The position numbers and the translations under genes are program-made. 64,000 nucleotides of DNA from CANLBN01 sp050633825. Lineage in GTDB: Bacteria > Pseudomonadota > Gammaproteobacteria > Pseudomonadales > Cellvibrionaceae. Shown piece by piece: positions 36,180 through 45,659 of the stretch. Within the stretch, counting starts at the first letter, position 1, and each line of letters opens with the position of its first letter. The notes under the pieces were generated by a model. The model had not been told where the DNA came from, did no database searches, and worked only from the letters and a program-made list of their open reading frames with translations. The DNA lies in the NCBI GenBank assembly GCA_050633825.1, contig JBOEHG010000032.1, positions 1 to 64,000 of the forward strand, written 5' to 3'.

Positions 36180-38891
36180 TTAAAATGAACGTCCTAGAGA
36201 AAATTGAAATGATTCAGTTTTATCAAAAGGTTGCTCTACTAGTGGTTTTGAAAAGTTAAAACTCATAGGGCCAACAGGAGAAAGCCATTGAAATGCAATA
36301 CCTGCCGACACACTGAGCTTGCTTAAATCTACGTTATCACAGTTCTCTTGCAGAGGACCGCAGTTATTTGAGAAAACGTTACCTGAATCAATAAAAAAAA
36401 CCGAACGTAATTTATCGCTATTGGAAATAAAGGGAAAGGGGAAGGCAAGCTCTACTCCCAGTTCTACAAGTATATTACCACCGAAGCTATCGAGGTCATC
36501 ATCAGCTACTGACAGTAATGTACTATCATCATTTTGAACATAGACGTACTCTACAGAATCGCCTCTATCATCTCGAATAACAGGCACTGCCACATAAGCA
36601 TTAGAAGGTGTTGATTTTGGACCTAATGAGCTGGACTCAAAACCTCTTACAGAACCGACCCCACCAGCAAAGAAGTTTTCAAAGAATGGAAACTCATCAA
36701 TATCGCCGTAACTATCAGCATACCCTAACCGACCTCTAAAACGAAAGCTTGAACTTTTTGTAACAGGAATATAAACATCACCCCTATAGGTTAATTTGTA
36801 ATATTCCAAATCTCCGCCAGGCACTGCAAGTTCAAAATTTAAGCGTTGAGATATTCCCTTAGTTGGAAACACACCTCGGTCAAATGACGAGCTGGACAAA
36901 CCAAAATCCACAGTAAATACATTAAAGGAATCACCGTATTTATCAAGGAAGCCTGTGGGCTCAGTATTGAAAAGACTTGGATCTGAGGTAATAGTCCCAT
37001 AACCTGAATCTACTGGAGCAGAAGCCTCTCCCGACTGTGTCGGATCACTCGTATTAACAAATAAAGCATCGTCGTTTGTGTCACTGGGTAAGTTATCCTG
37101 TTCATCCAGCAAACCATTATTATTAGTATCTGCAATATCAATATTTTCTGAGATTGAATTATCTGGATCCCCTATGGCCTCTAAGATATTATTTTCATAA
37201 AACTCAGTAGAAACAAAGGCATTGTTAACACCATCGCGCAATGTAGGCGTACTTTGAATTTCTTGTGCCGTTGTTGTTCCTGGCTCAACATTAATATTTT
37301 CAAATCCCAAACCAAAGGATAAACGAGCTGTCTCTGAGATAGGATAACCGAAAGTAACTTTTAAACCTGCAGTATCAGTAGCATAATTAGAAATGCTGAT
37401 ATCTTCAAAATCTCTTTCCTGATAAAACAGTCGGATACCGCGACTCACACCATCTTTAGTGTAATAGGGGTTTCTGAAGTTCAAATTGTAACTTGTCTCG
37501 GTATCACTATTCTGAACATTAAATCCAAAAGTGTTACCACTGCCCAACCAATTATTATGCTGCAAGCCTGCACCGAGAGAGATACCATTATCACCCGAAT
37601 ACCCTAAACTAAGATTAATGCTAGCCGTAGGCTGCTCTGTTACAGAAAATTCCACATCAATTTGATCTGTAGTACCTGGAACTTGGCGTGTGGTCAAATT
37701 AACCTCACCAAATAAACCTAAACGTTGTAATCGAGCTCTTGATTGCTCCAGCTTCTTGGATGAAACAGGGGCACCTTCCAATTGACGCATTTCTCGCCTT
37801 AATACATGATCTGCTGTGGTTTTATTACCGACAAAAGTAATACGGCGTACGTAGCTAATCTCACCCGGCTTAATATAAAAACTCAACTTAACAGTTTTAC
37901 CCTCTTCATTAAGTTCAGGAATGCCACTAACAGCAGCAGCGCTATAACCCTCATCACCTAGACGTCTTTGGATAGCATCTTCGGTTCTAGTCACCAACAA
38001 TTGAGAAAAACTATCACCTTCGGCAATGCCAATGAGTTCTCTTAACTCATCTTCAGGTAAAATTGGATCACCGGCAATATCGATAGATCCCACAAAAAAC
38101 TGACTTCCTTCACTGACATTAACCGTAATAAAAACCGTTTCTTTATCAGGGCTAAGAGAAACCTGCGTTGACGTAACCGTAAACTTTAAGTAGCCACGGT
38201 CAAGGTAATAAGATTTTAATTTTTCTAAATCACCAGCAAGCTTTTCTTTAGCATATTTGTCGCTTCCTGTTATCCAGGACCATGTACCTGTCGTATTTAG
38301 GCTAAACAAATCCCTTAATTTTTTTTCTGAAAACTGTGTATTACCAACAATATTAATATGCTTAATCTTTGCAACATGACCTTCATTAATGCGAACGCCA
38401 ACAACAATCTGATTTTGCGAAAACTCTCTGGTTTCGGTTTCGATCTCTGCAGAATATCGGCCTAACGCGCTGTATTGTGCACTCAGCTCTTTAGAAATTG
38501 AATCCAGTGCTGACTGTTTAAAAACCTCGCCTTCAGCCAGGCCAATTGATTTTAGCGCTTCAAGTAGTCCTTCTTTAGGGATAACCTTGTTACCTTCAAG
38601 AACAACAACACTAATAACAGGTCGTTCAACCACATCAATAATTAATGTATTAGCATCACGGCCAATACTAACATCATCAAAATACCCTGTTGCAAACACA
38701 TCACGAATAGCTTTTTGTATTTCTACCTCTGTTACTTCAGAATTTGCTTTGATATCAATAGCAGAGAATATCGTACCAGCGGAGACTCGTTGTAAACCGA
38801 CAATTCGAATATCGTCAATTAACAAATCTTCCGCAAATGCAGAAAAACAAACAGTAAACCCCAAGAAAAAACCTACTAAATACGACTTCAT
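36180..38891 (-). CDS. bamA: Outer-membrane protein assembly factor BamA, with barrel insertion
   Basis: BamA is the Omp85 insertase at the heart of the BAM complex. The 903-residue protein has a signal peptide (about 1-20), five POTRA domains (about 22-420) and a C-terminal 16-strand barrel (about 425-903) ending in Phe. The lid-lock motif VRGF is at 748-751. Compared with E. coli (810 residues) it is about 90 longer, mainly in a hydrophilic Asp/Asn-rich insertion at about 540-655 in an extracellular loop. This holds a calcium-loop-like motif, D588-x-N-x-N-G-x-x-D-x-x-D599. A smaller acidic segment follows at about 773-803. Start and skp spacing are normal. Confidence 0.97.
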   Translation of the reverse strand: MKSYLVGFFLGFTVCFSAFAEDLLIDDIRIVGLQRVSAGTIFSAIDIKANSEVTEVEIQKAIRDVFATGYFDDVSIGRDANTLIIDVVERPVISVVVLEGNKVIPKEGLLEALKSIGLAEGEVFKQSALDSISKELSAQYSALGRYSAEIETETREFSQNQIVVGVRINEGHVAKIKHINIVGNTQFSEKKLRDLFSLNTTGTWSWITGSDKYAKEKLAGDLEKLKSYYLDRGYLKFTVTSTQVSLSPDKETVFITVNVSEGSQFFVGSIDIAGDPILPEDELRELIGIAEGDSFSQLLVTRTEDAIQRRLGDEGYSAAAVSGIPELNEEGKTVKLSFYIKPGEISYVRRITFVGNKTTADHVLRREMRQLEGAPVSSKKLEQSRARLQRLGLFGEVNLTTRQVPGTTDQIDVEFSVTEQPTASINLSLGYSGDNGISLGAGLQHNNWLGSGNTFGFNVQNSDTETSYNLNFRNPYYTKDGVSRGIRLFYQERDFEDISISNYATDTAGLKVTFGYPISETARLSFGLGFENINVEPGTTTAQEIQSTPTLRDGVNNAFVSTEFYENNILEAIGDPDNSISENIDIADTNNNGLLDEQDNLPSDTNDDALFVNTSDPTQSGEASAPVDSGYGTITSDPSLFNTEPTGFLDKYGDSFNVFTVDFGLSSSSFDRGVFPTKGISQRLNFELAVPGGDLEYYKLTYRGDVYIPVTKSSSFRFRGRLGYADSYGDIDEFPFFENFFAGGVGSVRGFESSSLGPKSTPSNAYVAVPVIRDDRGDSVEYVYVQNDDSTLLSVADDDLDSFGGNILVELGVELAFPFPFISNSDKLRSVFFIDSGNVFSNNCGPLQENCDNVDLSKLSVSAGIAFQWLSPVGPMSFNFSKPLVEQPFDKTESFQFSLGRSF

Positions 38892-38925
38892 AAAACTTTA
38901 TTTATTTTAATTAAACATGAACGAT

Positions 38926-40284
38926 CTAAGAAAAGAGTCTCACTAAATCATTGTAATGGGCAACCGCCATTACGCTGACAACAATAAACAACCCTATCTG
39001 ATAACCAACTAACTGCACCTTCTCTGGAAGGGGCCTACCTTTAATTGCTTCCACAATATAAAACAGTAAATGTCCACCATCCAATACAGGAACGGGTAAC
39101 AAATTAAACACCCCCAAACTAACACTGAAAAAAGCAAGAAAAGACAAATAGTAATCTAATCCGGCTGCCGCTGTATCACCAGCAACTTCGGCAATAGTAA
39201 ATGTACCGCCCATATTTTTAACGGAGACATCCAAAGTAACAAGCTTTTTAAGGAATGATAAGATAACAAGTGCTTGATCCCAGGTTTTTGTAAACCCATA
39301 GCTAATTGCTTCGTATACTGAGTAGTCAGTTTGACGAGACATCCCTTCAGGCCATGAAACCGCTGTACCCAAACCGACTCTACCGATCAATTCACCCTTA
39401 TGTTCAACAGGTTCAGGCATAATCGATATTAATAGCGTATTATTTTCTCTCAATACTTCTAATTCGATCATCGTGTTAGGGCGAGATTTCACATACTCAA
39501 CCCAAGAAACCCAGGTATTAAAATACTGAGCATCGGCAGCAATTAATTTATCACCTACCTGAAGCCCCGCTTCTTGAGCAGCGCCACCTTCAATAACTTG
39601 TGTAATAACCCAATCCGTTTCTGGCACATAAGGCTTAACCCCCAATTCAGCCAATAAATCAGGACGATCTGCATCATACAGCCAACGATCCAGCGTCACA
39701 GTTTTTTTCGTTGTAACCGTCGTATCACTATTCAAGAATGGCTTTACTTCTAATACAAGCGTCCCAGTATTACCAATATAGCTTGTTAACTGCTCTAAAA
39801 CAGCAGTCCAAGTGGGCGTATCTTTGCCATTAATACTGACAATTTCATCATTACTCGATAACTGAGCTACTTCCGCTAAACTTCCTTTTTCTATAGTTCC
39901 TACAACCGGCGCAATACCCTTAATACCTAACAGTGCCAGTACACAATAAAATATTATCGCCAGTATAAAGTTCGCAATAGGGCCTGCTACAACGATCGCC
40001 ATACGCTGCCAAACTGTTTTTTGGGTAAAGGCCTGCGGTAATTCCGCTACCGACACCTCACCCTCACGCTCATCCAGCATTTTTACATAACCGCCTAAAG
40101 GAATTGCGGCCAATACAAATTCTGTATTATGGCGATCACGCCATAAAAATAATGGTTTTCCAAAACCCACTGAAAAACGAAGTACTTTTACACCGCAACG
40201 ACGGGCAATATAAAAGTGACCAAACTCGTGGAAAGTCACTAATATACCTAAGGCCAATAAAAACCAAAGAACCGTTGCAAGCAT
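38926..40284 (-). CDS. rseP: Site-2 intramembrane protease RseP
   Basis: RseP cleaves anti-sigma-E factor RseA within the membrane after DegS and also clears signal peptides. The 452-residue protein has the zinc motif HEFGH at 19-23 in the first membrane segment, two PDZ domains (about 115-200 and 205-290) and the LDG motif near D402 (PVLDGGH). All catalytic residues are present. It lies 34 nt upstream of bamA and after dxr in the envelope-assembly run. Confidence 0.97.
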   Translation of the reverse strand: MLATVLWFLLALGILVTFHEFGHFYIARRCGVKVLRFSVGFGKPLFLWRDRHNTEFVLAAIPLGGYVKMLDEREGEVSVAELPQAFTQKTVWQRMAIVVAGPIANFILAIIFYCVLALLGIKGIAPVVGTIEKGSLAEVAQLSSNDEIVSINGKDTPTWTAVLEQLTSYIGNTGTLVLEVKPFLNSDTTVTTKKTVTLDRWLYDADRPDLLAELGVKPYVPETDWVITQVIEGGAAQEAGLQVGDKLIAADAQYFNTWVSWVEYVKSRPNTMIELEVLRENNTLLISIMPEPVEHKGELIGRVGLGTAVSWPEGMSRQTDYSVYEAISYGFTKTWDQALVILSFLKKLVTLDVSVKNMGGTFTIAEVAGDTAAAGLDYYLSFLAFFSVSLGVFNLLPVPVLDGGHLLFYIVEAIKGRPLPEKVQLVGYQIGLFIVVSVMAVAHYNDLVRLFS

Positions 40285-40347
40285 AACCGTTAATTAACCT
40301 CGACCAACATTAATGCTGACTTGTTTAGCCATCAATATGAACATAAA

Positions 40348-41580
40348 TTAAGCACTCACCCTGTGTTCAACTAGCTTAGTTGCAGCCTTACGGGCGCTTA
40401 AATCCAAGTCTAGGACCGCATCAATACTATCCGGTTCCCCGTATTCTGCATTAGACATAACATCTATTAACAGGTGGCTAATATCATTAAAACCTATACG
40501 CCTTTCTAGAAAAGCCTCTACTGCAATTTCATTAGCTGCATTTAAGACCGTCGATGCACCAGAGCTGGCAGATGCTGTCTGAATAGCTAAATCTAAAGCT
40601 GGAAAGCGCTTATGATCTGGCGCTTCAAATTGTAAGTCATTCGTTTTTATTAAATCGAGACCACCAACACCCGCATAAATACGATTCGGCCATGCCAATG
40701 CGTGAGCGATAGGGGTTCTCATATCAGGATGCCCTAATTGAGCGAGTACAGAACCATCAATATATTCCACCATGGAATGAATAACACTTTGTGGATGAAT
40801 AACAACCTCTATCTTTGATGGAGAGATATTAAATAGCCAACGGGCTTCTATAAATTCCAAACCCTTATTCATCAAAGTGGCAGAATCGACTGAAATTTTC
40901 TTACCCATTGACCAGTTGGGGTGATTACATGCCTGCTCAGGTGTAGCTCGAGCAATGGATTCCGCAGACCAGCTACGAAATGGTCCACCAGAGCCGGTCA
41001 ATAACAAGCGACGAATGCCTGCGGCGTCATCTTCACACTGAAGATCTTTAGGCAAACACTGAAAAATAGCATTGTGCTCACTATCGATAGGTAACAAGGC
41101 GGCTCCACCAATTTTTACAGCTTCCATAAATAAGCCGCCAGCCATAACCAATGCTTCCTTGTTGGCCAATAAAACTTTTTTCCCTGATTTAACTGCAGCC
41201 AGAGTAGGCAAAAGTCCAGCTGCTCCCACAATCGCAGCCATAACGGTATCGACTGACGTATCGGCTGCTACATTGACTAATTCTTTATCACCTGACAGCA
41301 CCTCTGTAGTGCAATTTGTAGATAATAATTGCTCACGTAATTTATCAGCAGCTTTGGCATCACGCAGAACAGCGTAAGCAGGCTGAAAACGGATACACTG
41401 TGTAAATAGTTTTTCTGCACTAGTATCAGCAGTCAAAGCAAAGACTTTAAATTTATCTGGATGCCGTTCCAGAACATCTAAAGTACTCACGCCAATAGAG
41501 CCTGTGGAACCCAATACCGTAATGGTTTGTGTTACGTAATAGTCTTGCTTTAAAACATCATTACCAGAAGCTATCGACAT
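40348..41580 (-). CDS. dxr: 1-deoxy-D-xylulose 5-phosphate reductoisomerase
   Basis: Dxr makes 2-C-methylerythritol 4-phosphate, the committed MEP-pathway step to isoprenoids. The 410-residue form has the NADPH-binding VLGSTGSIG near 25-33, LANKEALVMAG, IDSEHNAIFQCL and the metal/substrate segment VDSATLMNKGLEFIEA. The ATG at 41580 is preferred: it follows the cdsA stop by two bases and has GGATGGG about 10 nt before it, whereas an upstream ATG at 41595 overlaps cdsA and has no ribosome-binding site. Even so the N-terminus is about 20 residues longer than usual. Confidence 0.96.
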   Translation of the reverse strand: MSIASGNDVLKQDYYVTQTITVLGSTGSIGVSTLDVLERHPDKFKVFALTADTSAEKLFTQCIRFQPAYAVLRDAKAADKLREQLLSTNCTTEVLSGDKELVNVAADTSVDTVMAAIVGAAGLLPTLAAVKSGKKVLLANKEALVMAGGLFMEAVKIGGAALLPIDSEHNAIFQCLPKDLQCEDDAAGIRRLLLTGSGGPFRSWSAESIARATPEQACNHPNWSMGKKISVDSATLMNKGLEFIEARWLFNISPSKIEVVIHPQSVIHSMVEYIDGSVLAQLGHPDMRTPIAHALAWPNRIYAGVGGLDLIKTNDLQFEAPDHKRFPALDLAIQTASASSGASTVLNAANEIAVEAFLERRIGFNDISHLLIDVMSNAEYGEPDSIDAVLDLDLSARKAATKLVEHRVSA

Positions 41581-41582
41581 TG

Positions 41583-42416
41583 CTATGACACCCATCCAAA
41601 CAATATCGCACCTATAACAAAAACAGGAGCTGCAGCAGTGATGCTGTCTAGACGATCCATCATACCACCATGTCCTGGTAGCATATGGCCACTATCTTTA
41701 ATGCCACGATGCCTTTTAATCATGCTCTCCAATAAGTCGCCAACGACAGAAACAGAGCTTGTACACAACAAAACAACCAACAATGACTGCCAAGTACCGA
41801 AATGAGTTAAAAAGTGAATAGCAATCGCAAGCACTACACAGCAAAAAAGCCCGCCCAAAAAACCTTCCCAAGATTTACCGGGACTAACATGCTTCGCCAG
41901 TTTTCGTTTACCCAAGGCTTTCCCAAAAATATAAGCGCCCGTGTCAGCGACAAATACCGTCAACATGACTAATAAAATAAACCAAGGGCCATTATTTACT
42001 TGGTATAAATACACTAAAGCAACCCATGCAGGAACAAGTACTAAATAACCCATCAACGCTCGAATCCAACGAGCTCCCCATAAAATTCCACTACTCGGAT
42101 AGCCTTGTATCCATAGCAATGCGATTGCCCACCATGCACAAGCGACTAATAAGACTTCTCTCACAGAAGAAAGACTAATCTTGCCAGAAAAAGCACCCAT
42201 ATAAAAAGCAAGCGCACCGATAGCAGTAATAACAGAAAGGCAATAAATAATTCGTTGATAGGTAAGCTCAAAACTGGAAAGGTTTGACCACTCCCAAGCA
42301 CCAGCCAATAAAACTAATGTGATAAATACAGTAAACCCGATAGGCGGCAACAAAAAAAGACTCAGCAAAAATGCCACAGCCATAATAGAACCAGTGATAA
42401 CTCTAAGCTTAAACAT
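41583..42416 (-). CDS. cdsA: Phosphatidate cytidylyltransferase (CDP-diacylglycerol synthase)
   Basis: CdsA makes CDP-diacylglycerol from CTP and phosphatidate for all phospholipids. The 277-residue protein has about eight membrane segments and the family signature near the C-terminus, VVGDLLESMIKRHRGIKDSG followed by PGHGGMMDRLDS. Its ATG overlaps the uppS end by eight bases. It lies in the conserved frr-uppS-cdsA-dxr-rseP order. Confidence 0.97.
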   Translation of the reverse strand: MFKLRVITGSIMAVAFLLSLFLLPPIGFTVFITLVLLAGAWEWSNLSSFELTYQRIIYCLSVITAIGALAFYMGAFSGKISLSSVREVLLVACAWWAIALLWIQGYPSSGILWGARWIRALMGYLVLVPAWVALVYLYQVNNGPWFILLVMLTVFVADTGAYIFGKALGKRKLAKHVSPGKSWEGFLGGLFCCVVLAIAIHFLTHFGTWQSLLVVLLCTSSVSVVGDLLESMIKRHRGIKDSGHMLPGHGGMMDRLDSITAAAPVFVIGAILFGWVS

Positions 42417-43188
42417 TAACTTTACTCTGGTTTTGGATCACGTTTGTATTTGCAAGTTGTTCACCATTTAAACCAAAGCGGCGCTCTCTATTGCTATAAC
42501 TTACAACGGCTTGATCCAAGGCTGACTTATCAAAATCAGGCCACAAAAGGTCACTAAAATAAAGTTCTGCATAAGCAGCCTGCCATAATAGAAAATTACT
42601 AACACGGTACTCACCACCTGTACGAATCAACAAGTCCAAGGGAGGCAAGCTAGAAAGAGAGGTATATTGATTCAAACAATCTTCATCAATATCATCTAGA
42701 GATAGTTCACCGCTCATTGTTAACTCTGCTACTTTTTTTGCTGCATTAGCAATATCCCAGCGACCGCCATAGTCAGCAGCTATCACCAGTGTACGTTCAC
42801 CCTCAAGGGTTAAGGCTTCTGCTTTTTCAATGGCTTTCAACAAACCTTTATCAAAGTGCTGCCGATTCCCGACCACCAGTAAGCGAACGTTTTCTTTTTT
42901 TAATTTTTTGGATTCGCTAGACAAGTAATGTTTGAAAAGCGACATTAATGCACTGACTTCTTTAGGTGGACGTTTCCAGTTTTCACTACTAAAGGCAAAA
43001 ACAGTTAGGATTTCAATACCATGGTCACGACATCCCTGTAACATATCTCTTAGGCGTTCTATTCCGGCTTTATGCCCTGCTGTACCAGGTAAACTTCGTT
43101 GCCTAGCCCAGCGATTATTTCCATCCATGATAATGGCAAGGTGTCGCAACGAATGTGCAGGGGATTGTTCAGACAAAATATCTACCAA
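42409..43188 (-). CDS. uppS: (2Z,6E)-farnesyl-diphosphate-specific undecaprenyl diphosphate synthase
   Basis: UppS elongates FPP by eight cis-prenyl units to the C55 lipid carrier for peptidoglycan and O-antigen. The 259-residue protein has IIMDGNNRWARQ with the catalytic Asp D22, GHKAGIERL, FAFSSENWKRP and the C-terminal DLLIRTGGEYRVSNFLLWQ and ELYFSDLLWPDF blocks. The frame begins with a TTG at 43188 lacking a good ribosome-binding site; a second TTG at 43176 behind GGTAG is an alternative start. It lies 12 nt after frr. Confidence 0.96.
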   Translation of the reverse strand: MVDILSEQSPAHSLRHLAIIMDGNNRWARQRSLPGTAGHKAGIERLRDMLQGCRDHGIEILTVFAFSSENWKRPPKEVSALMSLFKHYLSSESKKLKKENVRLLVVGNRQHFDKGLLKAIEKAEALTLEGERTLVIAADYGGRWDIANAAKKVAELTMSGELSLDDIDEDCLNQYTSLSSLPPLDLLIRTGGEYRVSNFLLWQAAYAELYFSDLLWPDFDKSALDQAVVSYSNRERRFGLNGEQLANTNVIQNQSKVNV

Positions 43189-43200
43189 AATTAGAAAACG

Positions 43201-43758
43201 TTATATTTCCATTAAATCTTTTTCTTTTACTGACAAGGCTGAATCAACATCGGCCACATACTTATCCGTTATTTTTTGTATTTCATCTTGAGCTCGACGT
43301 TCATCATCTTCGCCAATTTCTTTTTCTTTCAACAAGTCTTTCACATCAGCTAAAGAATCACGGCGAACATTTCGAATAGATATTTTTGCATTTTCAGCTT
43401 CAGATCGAGCTTGCTTAATAAAATTTTTACGCGTTTCTTCTGTTAATGCAGGCATAGGCAAACGAATAAGTTCACCTGTAGTTGAGGGGTTAAGCCCCAA
43501 ATCAGATTTAAGAATCGCTTTTTCTATGTCTGGCGTTAAGTGTTTTTCCCACGGGCTGATAGACAAGGTTCTTGCATCAAGTACCGATATATTGGCCACC
43601 TGAGATAGAGGTGTTTCACTTCCATAATAATCAACCGTGATACCATCAAGAATACTAGGATGTGCTCGACCAGTACGGATTTTATTAAAGTTACCACCCA
43701 AGGCGTCGATGCTTTTTTGCATTCTCACTTTTGCATCTTTTTTAATATCTTCAATCAT
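43201..43758 (-). CDS. frr: Ribosome recycling factor
   Basis: RRF splits post-termination ribosomes with EF-G and IF3. The 185-residue protein has the expected length and motifs: KTGRAHPSILDGITVDYYGS-type block (here IRTGRAHPSILDG), LSISPWEK, GLNPSTTGELIRLPMPALTEE and the C-terminal KEKDLMEI end. It lies between pyrH and uppS in the conserved order. Confidence 0.98.
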   Translation of the reverse strand: MIEDIKKDAKVRMQKSIDALGGNFNKIRTGRAHPSILDGITVDYYGSETPLSQVANISVLDARTLSISPWEKHLTPDIEKAILKSDLGLNPSTTGELIRLPMPALTEETRKNFIKQARSEAENAKISIRNVRRDSLADVKDLLKEKEIGEDDERRAQDEIQKITDKYVADVDSALSVKEKDLMEI

Positions 43759-43847
43759 AATTCAACCTATTTATTTTTTATCGGCGGAGCACGCTCTTTT
43801 CAACCCCGACAATACAGCGTAATAAAACTGAATAGTGTAGTTTTACG

Positions 43848-44576
43848 TTAAGTTTCTTCTATTAATGTGCCTTCATCCCCGCCAACAACAATATTGAGCA
43901 AGGCGCCACTTTTAGCCATTTTAAAAACACGCACAGGCATATTGTGATCACGGCACAAACAAATTGCAGTTAAGTCCATTACCTCTAATTTTTTTTCTAA
44001 AGCCGTATCGTAAGTCAAGGTATCGTAACGCGTAGCATTACTATCCTTCATTGGGTCTGCAGTATAAACGCCATCAACCTTTGTTGCTTTTAAGACCAGT
44101 TCTGCCTCAACTTCAATTGCCCTCAAGCATGCAGCTGAATCTGTAGTAAAGAAAGGGTTTCCCGTTCCTGCAGCAAATATAACGACTTCACCAACATCTA
44201 AAAAACGGATTGCAGCACGGCGATCATAGTGCTCAACAACGCCACTCATTGGAATAGCCGACATTACGCGAGAGCTAATATTAGATCGCTCTAATGCATC
44301 ACGCATGGCTAAGGCATTCATCACTGTCGCGAGCATACCCATATGATCACCCGTAACACGATCTAAACCAGCAGCACTTAGCGCGGCTCCACGAAATAAA
44401 TTGCCGCCACCAATCACTAAACCTACCTGAACACCGATGCCGACTAGCTGACCAATCTCTAAAGCCATCTTATCAAGTACTTTGGGGTCAATTCCAAAAC
44501 CTTCTGTACCCATAAGCTCTTCACCGCTGAGCTTAAGTAAAATTCGCTTATATTTCTTGTCCCGCTTGGTTGACAT
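43848..44576 (-). CDS. pyrH: UMP kinase
   Basis: PyrH phosphorylates UMP to UDP in a hexameric, allosteric enzyme. The 242-residue protein shows RILLKLSGEELMG, VIGGGNLFRG, HMGMLATVMNALAM, AAGTGNPFFTTDSAA and the TADPMKDSNA segment. The ATG at 44576 is preferred: AGG lies eight bases before it, while a GTG nine bases upstream overlaps that AGG. A strong hairpin separates it from tsf. Confidence 0.97.
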   Translation of the reverse strand: MSTKRDKKYKRILLKLSGEELMGTEGFGIDPKVLDKMALEIGQLVGIGVQVGLVIGGGNLFRGAALSAAGLDRVTGDHMGMLATVMNALAMRDALERSNISSRVMSAIPMSGVVEHYDRRAAIRFLDVGEVVIFAAGTGNPFFTTDSAACLRAIEVEAELVLKATKVDGVYTADPMKDSNATRYDTLTYDTALEKKLEVMDLTAICLCRDHNMPVRVFKMAKSGALLNIVVGGDEGTLIEET

Positions 44577-44618
44577 ACTTGGCACCTGATCTCAGAAAAG
44601 TGGGGTATTCTAACAGCA

Positions 44619-44652
44619 AGACGGGGCGAGTGCTAACGCACCCGCCCCGTCT
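44619..44652 (-). terminator. Strong GC-rich hairpin between tsf and pyrH
   Basis: AGACGGGGCG-x-GTGC pairs with GCAC-x-CGCCCCGTCT around a four-base loop, a 14-bp stem with one mismatch. On the minus strand it is followed by TTGCTGTTAG, so the T run is poor. It can act as a partial terminator or an RNA-stability element that lowers pyrH relative to tsf. Confidence 0.7.
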
Positions 44653-44675
44653 CGGCGACTTAATTTAAGTCTAAT

Positions 44676-45542
44676 TTATTTTGAAGCTTCAACTTGAGCT
44701 GCAACTTCCGCAGCAAAGTCAACCTGTTCAACTTCAATACCTTCACCCACTTCAAAACGGATGAAAGATTGAACACTGGAACCTGCATCTTTAGCCAATT
44801 GACCAACAGATACATCTGGGTTTTTAACAAAGGGCTGCTCTGTCAGACTGTTTTCCTTAAGGAACTTCTTCACACGACCAATCATCATTTTTTCAACGAT
44901 TTCTTCAGGCTTACCCGCCATATCTGGCTGCGCTTTAATGATCTCTTTTTCCTTATTCAGCACACTTTCTGACATATCATCAGGATTAACTACTTGTGGA
45001 TTCACCGCAGCGATATGCATAGCAATATCCTTAGCCAACTCGCCATTACCATTTTCTAGCTGAGTTAACACCGCAATACGGTTATTAGAGTGTACATAAG
45101 CACCAACAGTACCACCCTCAACCAGCTTTATACGACGAACTGAAATGTTTTCGCCGATTTTCTGAACCAATGCTTCACGAGTATTCTCTAAATCACCTGA
45201 CATCAAAGCTGCAACATCAGCTTGCTTGTCAGAAAATGCCTTATCTGCGACAGTATTAACAAAGCCCAAAAAGCCTTCATCACGGGCGACAAAGTCTGTT
45301 TCAGAGTTAATCTCAATAACCATACCATAGCTATTATCATCAGCAATACGGACTGCAACAACACCATCTGCCGCCGTACGATCTGCTTTTTTGGCTGCTT
45401 TTAGGCCACTTGCCTTACGCAAGTTTTCAATTGCCAAATCAATATCACCACCAGCTTCAGAAAGTGCTTTTTTACACTCCATCATGCCTAAACCTGTTCG
45501 CTCACGAAGCTCTTTTACCATTGAAGCAGAAACTGCTGCCAT
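44676..45542 (-). CDS. tsf: Translation elongation factor EF-Ts
   Basis: EF-Ts is the nucleotide exchange factor for EF-Tu. The 288-residue protein has the N-terminal UBA-like domain (VKELRERTGLGMMECKKAL) and the core contact motif TDFVARDEGF near residue 80, with the ALVQKIGENISVRR segment following. The ATG at 45542 follows a GAGGAT site. It is preceded by a strong terminator-like hairpin after rpsB. Confidence 0.98.
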   Translation of the reverse strand: MAAVSASMVKELRERTGLGMMECKKALSEAGGDIDLAIENLRKASGLKAAKKADRTAADGVVAVRIADDNSYGMVIEINSETDFVARDEGFLGFVNTVADKAFSDKQADVAALMSGDLENTREALVQKIGENISVRRIKLVEGGTVGAYVHSNNRIAVLTQLENGNGELAKDIAMHIAAVNPQVVNPDDMSESVLNKEKEIIKAQPDMAGKPEEIVEKMMIGRVKKFLKENSLTEQPFVKNPDVSVGQLAKDAGSSVQSFIRFEVGEGIEVEQVDFAAEVAAQVEASK

Positions 45543-45579
45543 GATCTTATCCTCTATCTATACTCTGTTTTACTGTTTC

Positions 45580-45606
45580 AAAAAAGGGGGCACTGCCCCC
45601 TTTATA
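45580..45606 (-). terminator. Intrinsic terminator/attenuator between rpsB and tsf
   Basis: On the minus strand AAAGGGGGCA pairs with TGCCCCCTTT (10 bp, centre near 45592) and the right arm runs on into six T. The shape is a standard intrinsic terminator, placed 54 nt after the rpsB stop and about 38 nt before the tsf start. Some read-through to tsf is expected because rpsB and tsf form one operon in relatives. Confidence 0.88.
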
Positions 45607-45659
45607 GTTAATTTGTAAGTCATTCCAACAAACGCAGATGACCTACCTATTAAAGCTAA

